Shown: in pieces, positions 37,044-45,473 of the stretch
Numbering within the stretch: the stretch's first letter is position 1
How the letters are laid out: every line of letters starts with the position of its first letter
Source of the DNA: an uncultured Pirellulaceae bacterium
GTDB taxonomy: Bacteria; Planctomycetota; Planctomycetia; Pirellulales; Pirellulaceae
Reading direction: 5' to 3'
Assembly (NCBI GenBank): GCA_938083195.1
Contig: CALKCK010000031.1
Location: 1-53,349 of the forward strand
DNA length: 53,349 bases
The notes under the pieces: generated by a model
Database searches by the model: none
Told to the model about the DNA's origin: nothing
The model's input: the letters and a program-made list of their open reading frames with translations, nothing else
Translations under genes and position numbers: made by a program

Positions 37044-37259
37044 ATGGACGATGACAGTGACTACACTTTGCCATGCCCTCATTGCAAAAAAGAAATATTT
37101 GACGACGTCGACCAGTGTCCGTACTGCCACCAATATTTGCTTTCCAGTGACTTCAAAAAGCCGCTGCCCAAATGGGTGATCGTGTTGGTGGCTCTGACGA
37201 TATTCTCGTTTTTGCTGCCAACGATCGTCACTGCCATCCGAAGTTTCTCCTCGCAATGA
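37044..37259 (+). CDS. small zinc-ribbon membrane protein
   Basis: 71 residues: an N-terminal zinc ribbon with CPHC (11-14) and CPYC (about 25-28), a short linker and one C-terminal membrane span (WVIVLVALTIFSFLLPTIVTAI). ATG 37044 with a weak ribosome site. Proteins of this layout are frequent in planctomycetes; function unknown. It is divergent from the LysM protein gene, 105 bases away. Confidence 0.75.
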   Translation: MDDDSDYTLPCPHCKKEIFDDVDQCPYCHQYLLSSDFKKPLPKWVIVLVALTIFSFLLPTIVTAIRSFSSQ

Positions 37260-37366
37260 TTAGGAATCCCGAGTGAAACTAACAGATGCGCCTTTTTTAA
37301 GCGAGATCTGTCGGCTTCATAGATGCTTGCTGGTACGCTATTGCTAGCTGATTTGAATCAAGCTAT

Positions 37367-38728
37367 TTATGATTCTTGACTGGGTTGATTGGACTGCTGA
37401 GTTTTAGCCAGTTGTAATTTGTCCCGAATAACCTCGAGTCTTTTCTTGATTTCCGCTTCGAACCCACGATCAACCGGTTGGTAGTAGACGCGATCAACGC
37501 CGAGATAGTCTTGGCTTGAAATGCCATCGGATTCATTGTGGGCGTATTGATACCCAGTACCGTGTCCCAGTTGGTTAGCCTCGCGATAGTGACTGTCTCT
37601 TAAATGGCGTGGCACCGGTAGCACGCGATCTTCTCGGACATCATTGCGAGCCAAACCGATAGAGGTAGTCGCCGCATTAGATTTGGGTGCACACGCCAGG
37701 TAAGTTGTGGTCTGAGAAAGGGTAAGCTGACATTCGGGAAGTCCAATCTGTTCACAGGCTTGCGAACAGGCAACGGCCAGTGGCAGTGCGTGAGGGTCTG
37801 CATTCCCGACATCTTCGCTCGCTAAAATAATCAGTCGTCTGCAAAGGAAGCGAATGTCTTCGCCTCCCTCAAGCATTCTGGCTAACCAATAAAGGGCTGC
37901 GTCGGGGTCGCTGCCCCGGATACTTTTGATAAGGGCGCTTGTCAAATCGTAGTGTTCATCGCCGGTGGGATCGTATTGAATTGAACGTTGACCGACTGCC
38001 GTTCTCATTACCGATTTTGAAATAACGAGGGGTGTTGGTTGTTTATTTCCACTGGCAGCAATAGCGGCTGTTTCCAATATGGAAAGCGCTTTTCTTGCAT
38101 CCCCATCACAAATGTTGGCGAGGTAATCAGAGGCCTCTTCCTCAATCTTTATGTTGAGGTTGCCAAGGCCTCGATCGGTGTCAGAAAGGGCTTTGCTAAT
38201 CAAATGTTTAATGTCGTCGGGCGAGATCGGTTCAAATTGGAACACTTGACTGCGGCTAACGAGAGCTCCATTGACGGCAAAAAAGGGATTAGAGGTTGTA
38301 GCTCCGATAAGCGTGACGACTCCGTCCTCAACATCGGCGAGCATGGCGTCTTGTTGAGACTTATTGAATCGGTGAATTTCATCGATGAACAATAAAGTCC
38401 CCTGCCCTCCCGAGGCAAGGTCATCTCTCGCGCGGCCTAGAACCTCGCGAAGGTCTTTGACTCCATGCATAATTGCACTCAATTGCTCGAACTGGCGATC
38501 TGTTTCACCAGCGAGAATTCTTGCGAGAGTTGTTTTGCCGGTTCCTGGTGGGCCATAAAAAATGACCGACCCAAGGCGATCGGCCTCGACTAGCTGGCGA
38601 AGTAATTTGCCTTCGCCTAAAAATTGTTTTTGGCCAACGAAATCATCAAGCCGAGAGGGCCGCATTCTTGCGGCCAGTGGTTTTGCTGCATCGAGATTCG
38701 CTTTTTCCGACGATTCGAAAAGTGACAT
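37367..38728 (-). CDS. rarA: replication-associated recombination protein A (AAA+ ATPase)
   Basis: 453 residues of the RarA/MgsA/WRNIP1 family, clamp-loader-like ATPases that act at stalled replication forks. N-terminus ARMRPSRLDDFVGQKQFLG. Walker A is GPPGTGKTT (59-67), Walker B LLFIDEIHRFNKSQQD, and sensor 1 GATTSNPFF. The C-terminal tetramerisation part is typical (DPDAALYWLARMLEGGEDIR, ASEDVGNADPHAL, YCYAHNES-like block near the end). ATG 38728. It is the last minus-strand gene before the respiratory operon and unrelated to it. Confidence 0.95.
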   Translation of the reverse strand: MSLFESSEKANLDAAKPLAARMRPSRLDDFVGQKQFLGEGKLLRQLVEADRLGSVIFYGPPGTGKTTLARILAGETDRQFEQLSAIMHGVKDLREVLGRARDDLASGGQGTLLFIDEIHRFNKSQQDAMLADVEDGVVTLIGATTSNPFFAVNGALVSRSQVFQFEPISPDDIKHLISKALSDTDRGLGNLNIKIEEEASDYLANICDGDARKALSILETAAIAASGNKQPTPLVISKSVMRTAVGQRSIQYDPTGDEHYDLTSALIKSIRGSDPDAALYWLARMLEGGEDIRFLCRRLIILASEDVGNADPHALPLAVACSQACEQIGLPECQLTLSQTTTYLACAPKSNAATTSIGLARNDVREDRVLPVPRHLRDSHYREANQLGHGTGYQYAHNESDGISSQDYLGVDRVYYQPVDRGFEAEIKKRLEVIRDKLQLAKTQQSNQPSQES

Positions 38729-38876
38729 GAGTATACTTTCGAGGTGAAACCGGCAGTTCGCAATGTCTCAGTATCGCAGTTATTACCGAGTCGAGGAAGT
38801 CGGTGAATGATGTCTACTAAATCCCTAACAATGGAATTAGCCGAGTAGTAGAAACTAGTTGCTGCGACGTGGAATA

Positions 38877-39512
38877 TTACTGAGTCACAATGAATGTGAT
38901 TAGCATGCAAGCCCATACCACATCTAAGAAATGCCAATAGCTGGCACAGTGATCGACTGCCCAGTGACGCTCGTGGTCGTAGCGGTTTTTAAAAGCCTGA
39001 TAGATGATGAATCCCAGAAAAACCATCCCCCCCAAAACGTGCAGGGCGTGGATGAGAGAAAGGGTGAACGACATGCCGTAAACTTTCATTGAGCCGTCGG
39101 GTTGACTGAAGTGTTGGCTGAGAAGATCACTCAAACCAAACATTTGGATCAACACAAACGCGACCGCAGCGACCAAGGAAATCATTAGCCACCGTCTGAA
39201 ATCATCTTGTCTCTCCCGGTGCACTAGCCAGCAGGCTCGCTGCATGAAAATACTGACCAGAACGAGGATTGCGGAACTGACCCAAAAAGAAGTCGGCAGT
39301 CGCAAAGGTTGGTAGACTTCAGGTCCCTGAGTCAGAAAAGAACCTGGAACGGCATCGGGAATCGGATTGAACGCATGTTGCCTAATCACCAAATAAGTGA
39401 TCAGGCTGGCGATAAAAAACATGCCGAGCGATGCTAGGAAAAAGTAAAACACCAACTTGCTCTTGTAGAGATCGGGTCTCGTCGGAACTAAATTGATTGA
39501 CTGTTTTAACAT
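38877..39512 (-). CDS. second cytochrome c oxidase subunit III-like protein
   Basis: 211 residues, last gene of the respiratory operon. Five membrane spans. Subunit III signatures are the internal LSLIHALHVLGGMVFLGFI and C-terminal ASYWHFLDVVWACMLITFIV. It is shorter than the upstream subunit III and has no His-rich insert. Two subunit III-type genes around one subunit IV gene suggest either two forms of the oxidase or that one is an accessory protein. ATG 39512. Confidence 0.85.
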   Translation of the reverse strand: MLKQSINLVPTRPDLYKSKLVFYFFLASLGMFFIASLITYLVIRQHAFNPIPDAVPGSFLTQGPEVYQPLRLPTSFWVSSAILVLVSIFMQRACWLVHRERQDDFRRWLMISLVAAVAFVLIQMFGLSDLLSQHFSQPDGSMKVYGMSFTLSLIHALHVLGGMVFLGFIIYQAFKNRYDHERHWAVDHCASYWHFLDVVWACMLITFIVTQ

Positions 39513-39568
39513 GATCCTAGTCGTCTCGAGGTTGCGGCCTGTGGACCCCTAACCGGCGAAACATCTCG

Positions 39569-39943
39569 TTACTCGGAAACGTCGACGTTCGCGAGATTGT
39601 TTCTATCGAAAGCTTCGATCGTGGGTTGGTACTCGCCGGTGTCCATCATTGTCATACCGATAAATAGGGTGACGAATAACAAGGATGACAAAAATGCCAA
39701 CACGTTGAAGCTTTTGTCCCAATACATGTGCATGAAAAAAGCACACACGAGGAAGGCTTTTATCGTGGCAATGACCATGGCGAGCGGAAACGCGAATGCC
39801 GGAGGCATCCCCAAACCGGTTCCCAAAGCTGACGTAGCCACTGTCAGGATTGTCAAACCGATCAATCCAAAAAACACCCCGAACAAAAGTTTTGTTGAGA
39901 CAGGATGGCAAAATGCTGGTAGGTCTTCGTTATGTTCAGACAT
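39569..39943 (-). CDS. cytochrome c oxidase subunit IV (prokaryotic caa3 type)
   Basis: 124 residues with three membrane spans (LLFGVFFGLIGLTILTVATS; FPLAMVIATIKAFLVCAFFMHM; FLSSLLFVTLFIGMTMMDTG). The IKAFLVCAFFMHMYWDKSF block is the hallmark of bacterial oxidase subunit IV, a small protein that supports assembly and stability of the oxidase. The ATG at 39943 is only 5 bases past the stop of the upstream subunit III, so translation is probably coupled. Acidic C-terminal tail. Confidence 0.9.
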   Translation of the reverse strand: MSEHNEDLPAFCHPVSTKLLFGVFFGLIGLTILTVATSALGTGLGMPPAFAFPLAMVIATIKAFLVCAFFMHMYWDKSFNVLAFLSSLLFVTLFIGMTMMDTGEYQPTIEAFDRNNLANVDVSE

Positions 39944-39948
39944 GGAAC

Positions 39949-41106
39949 TTAATCAATCAAATAAAGCAATGGGAACAGGTAAATCCAAATTAAGTCGACC
40001 AAGTGCCAGTATAAACCAACATAGTCTACAGGGCCGAAATAATCGGTCCGCCAGTGTCCGAGTAAGGACCGCCAATACAGCCAGCCAAGTGCAATAATCC
40101 CGCCGATGATGTGAATTGCATGAAGGCCTGTCATGCAATAATAAATACTAAAGAAGATACCGATGTCACGATCGAGCGTGCTTGGATCGGGGTGGTGGTC
40201 GTCGAAACTCGCCTCTCCACCGTCGGCAGGATGTGCCCCAAAATGTTCTTCATTATCGGAATGTTCGCCGTCGTGGCTTGGATCACCCGCAGCTTTATCG
40301 TGGTCTGCTTTGTCATGGTCAGCCTCGTCGTGATCACCATCCGAGTGATCGTCCTGTGTCGAAGCCAACAGCATCAGGGGTTGCTCAGCAATCACAGAAG
40401 CATGCGAGCTCCCCGTTTCAGCATCGGTGGCACTCATGAAAATGATGCCAATGCAAACGCCTAAAAAGTAGCCGCTGACTGTGATCGCCATGGCCATCAA
40501 AAACTTGGCGAGCATGTTCTTGTTTATCAATTTACTGATTGCGCTTGCCACCACGAAGCCCGCAAACAGTAAAGCGGGAACGATACAAAGATAGACCAGA
40601 TAATCTGATATATGCAGTGATTTTCCAATTTCTGTTGTCGGTGTCGGATGTGTGTAAGTCAGGTCAAACGAACTTCGTACCAGAATACCCATGTCCCACT
40701 TGTGACTGTATTCGACCGCTTTCACACCGAGGAACATCGTTGCACAGACCATCGTGATCAAGATGTAAACCGAGCAGTTCTTGTTACGTCCTAGCTGTGC
40801 TGAACGGACGCCCAACGCCATCGTGAGGCTACTGAAGAGCAACACAATTGTGTTCAATCCACCGAGGTATTTGTTGAGGAAGACATGTGCCTGCTCAAAA
40901 ACCTCCGGGTGGTTGGTGCGGTACAAAGTGTAAGCCACAAACAAACCGCTGAAGAACAGAATCTCGGTAACCAGGAATAACCAAATACCTAGCTTTCCCG
41001 AGTCAAACTGTTGCTCAGCTGAGTCAAAGTGATGGGCAATAAATTCACCGTGATCGTAAAGATCATGGTGGTCGTCGTGAGTGTCGTGTGAATCGGCAAC
41101 GGCCAT
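39949..41106 (-). CDS. ctaE: cytochrome c oxidase subunit III with a His/Asp-rich insert
   Basis: 385 residues, much longer than the usual 190-260. The N-terminus is His/Asp-rich (DSHDTHDDHHDLYDHGEF). The core spans match subunit III (LGIWLFLVTEILFFSGLFVA; LGGLNTIVLLFSSLTMALGV; final GLYWHLVDLIWIYLFPLLYL). Between the middle and the last two spans there are two extra membrane segments and a hydrophilic stretch at about 250-300 made largely of Asp, His, Glu and Ala, likely on one face of the membrane and able to bind divalent metals. The subunit III role (proton entry, stability of subunit I) is from the family; the insert's role is unknown. Confidence 0.92.
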   Translation of the reverse strand: MAVADSHDTHDDHHDLYDHGEFIAHHFDSAEQQFDSGKLGIWLFLVTEILFFSGLFVAYTLYRTNHPEVFEQAHVFLNKYLGGLNTIVLLFSSLTMALGVRSAQLGRNKNCSVYILITMVCATMFLGVKAVEYSHKWDMGILVRSSFDLTYTHPTPTTEIGKSLHISDYLVYLCIVPALLFAGFVVASAISKLINKNMLAKFLMAMAITVSGYFLGVCIGIIFMSATDAETGSSHASVIAEQPLMLLASTQDDHSDGDHDEADHDKADHDKAAGDPSHDGEHSDNEEHFGAHPADGGEASFDDHHPDPSTLDRDIGIFFSIYYCMTGLHAIHIIGGIIALGWLYWRSLLGHWRTDYFGPVDYVGLYWHLVDLIWIYLFPLLYLID

Positions 41107-41206
41107 TTCCGGCTCCGGAAGTTTTGGCTAATTAATTTTAAAAAAGCGTTGAGAGTTATTTTACAAAAATTGCAATCCTTGATTTAAAGTCAATTCAGCA
41201 ATCCGA

Positions 41207-42910
41207 TTAGTGATGAACAGGTTCTTTGCGAGGTGCAACCTTATCTGGGTTGGCGAATTCGCGAGGAATATAAGTGTCAAGCTCTTCATCATAGACCTGT
41301 GATTCGAAATCATAAGGATCTGTCAGGACAGGAGTTTGAATGAAGTTGTGAAAGTCAGGAGGTGAGCTGGATTGCCATTCTAACGAAGCCGCACGGAACG
41401 GATTGCTACTGCAACGTGGTCCACGGAAAGCTGCGTAAACGAGAACAACAAACGATAGCAGGATTCCAATTCCGAGCACAAAGGCGCCGACGGTTGAAAG
41501 CTGGTGGAACGCTTGGAATTCCGGATCATACGACGCGTAACGTCGAGGCATTCCGCGTGATCCCATCACAAACTGCGGAAAGAAGGTCAGGTTGAATCCA
41601 GAGAAAACGAGGAAGCAACCGACTCGCCCGAGGAAGTCGTTGTACATGCGGCCCCAAATCTTTGGCCACCAATGGAACACACCGCCTAGTAGTGCCGTCA
41701 GAGTTCCACCCACCATCACGAAGTGAAAGTGAGCGACAACGAAGTACGTATCGTGGAGGTGAATGTCAGTCGAAAGTGCACCAAGGAACAGGCCAGTCAG
41801 TCCGCCAATTCCAAAGAGGAAGATAAATGACAAGGCGTAACACATTGGCGTATTGAGAAGGATCGAGCCTTTGTAGAGCGTAGCGAGCCAGTTAAATACT
41901 TTCACCGCGGAAGGAATCGCGACTGTGAAGGTGATCGCACTGAAGATTAAGGTGACAACTAACGACTGGCCGCTGGTGAACATGTGATGCCCCCAGACCA
42001 AAAAGCCGAGCAATGCGATCGCCACGCTTGAGAACGCGATGAACGAGTAACCAAAAATACGCTTCTGACTATAAACGGAAATCAATTCGCTGATCACGCC
42101 CATCGCCGGGAGAATCATGATGTAAACCGCCGGGTGCGAATAGAACCAGAAAAAGTGTTGAAACAGAACTGGGTCACCGCCGTATTTCGGATCAAAAATT
42201 CCAATGTGCAATGTCTTTTCCGCAATCAACATCAAGAGGGTGATGCCGAGTACAGGTGTCGCTAAAACCTGAATGATTGCTGTAGCGTAAAGCGACCAAA
42301 CAAAGAGGGGAAGTTTGAACCAGCCCTGATCCTTTGCCCGCATCGTGTTAACAGTAACTAGAAAATTCAAACCGGTGAAAATCGAACTGAAACCAAGGAT
42401 AAATGCCCCGAAGGTTGCGTAAATCACACCAGTGTTCGTATCGATACTGTAAGGCGTGTAGAACGTCCATCCGGTGTCCAGTCCTTTGCCTGACAGGATG
42501 GCTCCCAGGAGGCAACCGGTACCAATGATCCAAAGGTAAAAACTAGCCAGATTCATTCTGGGAAAGGCTACATCCTTTGCACCGAGCATCATGGGAAGCA
42601 CGATGTTTCCCAAAGCTGCCGGGATACTTGGAATGATGAACGAGAACACCATTACCGCACCGTGCAAAGTGAACATCTGATTGTACATGTCATCTGACAA
42701 CATCGTGCTGTCGAACGTGAACAGATGAGACCTCAGAACGAGTGCAAATATACCCGCGAGGAATAACGCGACCGTGACGCCGATGAGGTACATAATACCG
42801 ATACGTTTGTGGTCGAGCGTAAATGCCCAGGACTTCCAGCCTTTTGAGCAGTTCAGGAAGTTGGTTTCGGGAGTACCGAATAGTTTTTGCCGCGTGTTTG
42901 CATCTACCAT
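41207..42910 (-). CDS. ctaD: cytochrome c oxidase subunit I, A2-type heme-copper oxygen reductase
   Basis: Catalytic subunit, reducing O2 at heme a3-CuB. 567 residues, 12 spans. The low-spin heme ligands are His83 (TLHGAVM) and the His of HFHFVM. CuB ligands are His259 and the HH pair in WGHHMFTSG, with Tyr263 as the cross-linked tyrosine. The segment [10 protein letters not shown] has Tyr257-Ser258 and lacks the Glu of the A1-type GHPEVY, which marks the A2 subfamily known from Thermus and Rhodothermus caa3 oxidases. ATG 42910; it follows ctaC with an AT-rich inverted repeat between. Confidence 0.97.
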   Translation of the reverse strand: MVDANTRQKLFGTPETNFLNCSKGWKSWAFTLDHKRIGIMYLIGVTVALFLAGIFALVLRSHLFTFDSTMLSDDMYNQMFTLHGAVMVFSFIIPSIPAALGNIVLPMMLGAKDVAFPRMNLASFYLWIIGTGCLLGAILSGKGLDTGWTFYTPYSIDTNTGVIYATFGAFILGFSSIFTGLNFLVTVNTMRAKDQGWFKLPLFVWSLYATAIIQVLATPVLGITLLMLIAEKTLHIGIFDPKYGGDPVLFQHFFWFYSHPAVYIMILPAMGVISELISVYSQKRIFGYSFIAFSSVAIALLGFLVWGHHMFTSGQSLVVTLIFSAITFTVAIPSAVKVFNWLATLYKGSILLNTPMCYALSFIFLFGIGGLTGLFLGALSTDIHLHDTYFVVAHFHFVMVGGTLTALLGGVFHWWPKIWGRMYNDFLGRVGCFLVFSGFNLTFFPQFVMGSRGMPRRYASYDPEFQAFHQLSTVGAFVLGIGILLSFVVLVYAAFRGPRCSSNPFRAASLEWQSSSPPDFHNFIQTPVLTDPYDFESQVYDEELDTYIPREFANPDKVAPRKEPVHH

Positions 42911-42969
42911 GTTATTAGCCTTAGTTTCAGCAAGCTAGTTTCGCCTGCCGTTGAGTTGTAAGTTAACGA

Positions 42970-42988
42970 ATCAATTCAATGAATTGAT
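42970..42988. repeat. AT-rich perfect inverted repeat between ctaC and ctaD
   Basis: ATCAATTC (42970-42977) and GAATTGAT (42981-42988) flank AAT. It lies just past the ctaC stop inside the operon. It may form a weak hairpin in the mRNA affecting processing or relative expression, or be an operator; stems this AT-rich are poor terminators. Confidence 0.45.
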
Positions 42989-42994
42989 CAATTC

Positions 42995-44089
42995 CTACTT
43001 CGCATCCCCTGTCGATTTTTTAAGTTCTTTCAGGTAAGCGATGACGTAATCGACGTCCTTCTGATCCAGAATTCCTTTAAAGGAATTCATTTTTGAAACC
43101 GGACCATAGCCTTCGACGATGTGTTTCTCTGGGTACCAAATTGAGTCAAGAACGTATGCCTCGTCCACCAATTCGCTTGTGCCGTCAATCATAGTTTCGT
43201 TTTTGCCCCAAATGAGGTTCAACGCCGGGCCGGTTGCGGCTTTCCCGTCGACTTTGTGACAGCCGGAGCAATGAATTTGATAAATCCGCTGCCCATTTTC
43301 GAAGGGAGTCTTCTCTGCTTCAATCCACTTAGTGTTATTTTTACGATCCTCTTCGGAGACGTGAACGATACAGGCCGTCTTCATTTTTGAATGGCCGGTG
43401 CCGCAGTACTCATTGCAAGACAATCTATAAACTCCGTCCTTGATCGGTTCGAGGTAGGCGTAAGTATAGCGCCCGGGAACGATGTCCATTTTCTGTCGGA
43501 ACGCCGCAACGAAAAAGCTGTGGAGGACGTCTTCAGACTGCATGATTAAGCGAACTGGTTTGTCTCTTACCAAGTGAAGTTCATTCGTTTGGTCTCCGTC
43601 TTCGTAAGTGAACAACCAACCGAATTGTTTCGCTGTCACCTGAATCTCTTCCGAGTTTTCCTTTGGAATCCGCATTTCGAACCAAGTCTCAGCACCGACG
43701 TAAAAGATCCACACCAAGATGATACTTGGCAGAACGGACCAAAGAATCTCGATGGCTGTGTTGTGGGACGAACTCGGTTCTGGTGCAATCACACCGTCTT
43801 TTCTGCGGTACTTCACGCAAAAATAAACCATTGAACCTACGATTGCGACGAAAAAGATCAGCGAGATCCAAAAAATCGCCATGTACAGAAAGTCGATCTC
43901 ACCTGCAAACGATGACGCTTGAGTAGGGAACCAGTATTCTGTCGCAAAAGGATTGGACGTACCTTCACGGACTAGCGATGAATCGGGAACCGCTGTTCCC
44001 TGCATGCTAATTGCTTCGGTGCGTTTTCGTAATTCTTCTAGCGTGCTGTCGTTCGTTTGAGCAAGCATTAGAGGTAATTGCCAATTCAT
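42995..44089 (-). CDS. ctaC: cytochrome c oxidase subunit II with C-terminal heme c domain (caa3 type)
   Basis: 364 residues. After an N-terminal extension come two membrane hairpin spans (FLYMAIFWISLIFFVAIVGS; TAIEILWSVLPSIILVWIFY). The periplasmic cupredoxin domain carries the CuA ligands: VLHSFF upstream and CNEYCGTGHSKM. A mono-heme cytochrome c domain follows (IHCSGCH, axial Met likely in SKMNSF). This fused heme c defines the caa3 form, which takes electrons straight from the ACIII cytochromes. The polar N-terminus before the first span lacks a clear signal peptide. It sits between sco and ctaD. Confidence 0.96.
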   Translation of the reverse strand: MNWQLPLMLAQTNDSTLEELRKRTEAISMQGTAVPDSSLVREGTSNPFATEYWFPTQASSFAGEIDFLYMAIFWISLIFFVAIVGSMVYFCVKYRRKDGVIAPEPSSSHNTAIEILWSVLPSIILVWIFYVGAETWFEMRIPKENSEEIQVTAKQFGWLFTYEDGDQTNELHLVRDKPVRLIMQSEDVLHSFFVAAFRQKMDIVPGRYTYAYLEPIKDGVYRLSCNEYCGTGHSKMKTACIVHVSEEDRKNNTKWIEAEKTPFENGQRIYQIHCSGCHKVDGKAATGPALNLIWGKNETMIDGTSELVDEAYVLDSIWYPEKHIVEGYGPVSKMNSFKGILDQKDVDYVIAYLKELKKSTGDAK

Positions 44090-44156
44090 TGTAGTTGTCT
44101 ATCTCTTAGTGTGATCGTTTTAAGATCGTAATTGGACCGTTTTTGTTTCGACGTGT

Positions 44157-45092
44157 TTATCCGACCGTTGTCGGCAAATAATCCGAATCATCTTTTTTGG
44201 AACCTCGCCGGAAAAGCCAGTAAGGAACCAAAGTACCTAAAAGCAAAATTGTTGTGAAAGCGCCACCAATTCTCATAATCGCCATCGCCTGAAAGGTGTA
44301 GCGACCCGTTGATTCGTTGAATGTAAAACACCCCAATCCGTAGTTAAGGATATTGATAGGAGATCCTATCTTCCCTTTTGCGGATTCCACCAACGCCTGC
44401 TCAATCGTGCCGGCGTCATAATTCAAACCGTGGATGTAACGGACGATTTTTCCCTCAGGTGAAATCAAAATAAATACTGGTGGATGAGAATATAATTTCT
44501 GTTCTCGGACGTACTTGTATCGGAAACCGCAAATGTCAGCCAACAACTGAATGTCATCTTCGTCACCGGTTAAGAAGTGCCAACCATCCTGAGAGTTTTC
44601 CCGGTCGAACTTGCTGTACCGTTTGACGTATTTGGCTTTGGATTGTTTCGCACGGGATGTCTGTTCATTGGGATCAATGCTCAGAGAAATCATCTGAAAA
44701 TCTTCGTCAACCTTGAACTTGATATCCCGTAGTGTGTCCGTCATGTTTTCCAACTGAACACTGCACAACTTCGGGCAGTCTGAGTAATTAAATGATAGCA
44801 TCACCGGTCGCGTGCCATCAAAATATTTGCCGATTTGAACGAATCGGTTTTCTTCATCGTGGAACGTTATGTCCCGGACAATGGACTCGCCGGTTTGGGA
44901 ATCGACGCCGATGCCTTGGGCGACTTTTGGTTTTTCGTTAATCCCGTAAGGGTCCGAACTTTTGGATGTTTCGTTGGTCGTTTTGGACGATTGATCATCG
45001 GACGTCTGTCCAAACGCGAACCCACCCCAGTTGGCCAGAGCGAAGCACGCGGCCAGGGTTAAAGCGATTCGATTGTTTGGTTTGAAGGTCAT
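44157..45092 (-). CDS. SCO1/SenC-family copper chaperone for oxidase assembly
   Basis: 311 residues. Signal peptide (IALTLAACFALANWGGFAFG), thioredoxin-like domain with the copper ligands CPKLC (CxxxC) and the downstream His in YSHPPVF, and a C-terminal membrane span (IGGAFTTILLLGTLVPYWLF). SCO proteins deliver copper to CuA of subunit II, whose gene is immediately downstream, so the placement fits. The C-terminal anchor and about 80 residues beyond the core domain (LNYGLGCFTFNESTGRYTFQ) are typical of the ACIII-linked SCO variants in operons like this one. Confidence 0.93.
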   Translation of the reverse strand: MTFKPNNRIALTLAACFALANWGGFAFGQTSDDQSSKTTNETSKSSDPYGINEKPKVAQGIGVDSQTGESIVRDITFHDEENRFVQIGKYFDGTRPVMLSFNYSDCPKLCSVQLENMTDTLRDIKFKVDEDFQMISLSIDPNEQTSRAKQSKAKYVKRYSKFDRENSQDGWHFLTGDEDDIQLLADICGFRYKYVREQKLYSHPPVFILISPEGKIVRYIHGLNYDAGTIEQALVESAKGKIGSPINILNYGLGCFTFNESTGRYTFQAMAIMRIGGAFTTILLLGTLVPYWLFRRGSKKDDSDYLPTTVG

Positions 45093-45128
45093 TCTTTTAA
45101 AAGCTAGTTAAACAACGGGGTGTTTGAA

Positions 45129-45413
45129 TTACTTTCCGTACTTGGTAACAACTTCTTTCATGGCGATCGAAATTGGAACTGGTGCTTTGACGAGTTCCTC
45201 TTTTTGTTCTTCGATCTGGACGACCGCTGGCATCGCTTCGACGCCAGATGCCTTCCTAATAAGAAAACTGTTTTGCCAGTGGTAACATAACCCTTGTACA
45301 AACATAATTGTCAGCAAGGTGACCAAAGCACTGATTGCACCGACCAGAACGATTACGGGTGTATTAACATCGTCGTAGCTAGGTGCTTCGTGGGTTGTAT
45401 TTGAATCGGACAT
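45129..45413 (-). CDS. small single-span protein of the ACIII-oxidase operon, unknown function
   Basis: 94 residues: a polar N-terminus of about 18 residues, one membrane span (VIVLVGAISALVTLLTIMFV) and a C-terminal soluble tail with Glu/Lys/Val/Pro (VVQIEEQKEELVKAPVPISI). No heme or metal motif. It lies between actF (61 bases upstream) and sco (36 bases downstream), so it is certainly co-transcribed and may be a small structural subunit of ACIII or the oxidase, or an assembly factor. No family is recognised. Confidence 0.75.
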   Translation of the reverse strand: MSDSNTTHEAPSYDDVNTPVIVLVGAISALVTLLTIMFVQGLCYHWQNSFLIRKASGVEAMPAVVQIEEQKEELVKAPVPISIAMKEVVTKYGK

Positions 45414-45473
45414 CTTATTCTTTACGTTTTGTATTTTGTTTTGGTTTGCTAATGAATCAATGACAATGAACGA

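Noticed and set aside
37285..37316. ACAGAT...ATCTGT inverted repeat with a T-run between rarA and the zinc-ribbon gene
   Set aside because: The T-run is in the loop rather than after the stem and the inner bases do not pair, so it is not a terminator.
40111..40464. plus-strand Val/Met-rich frame
   Set aside because: It is the complement of the His/Asp codons of the ctaE insert; the odd composition is a by-product.
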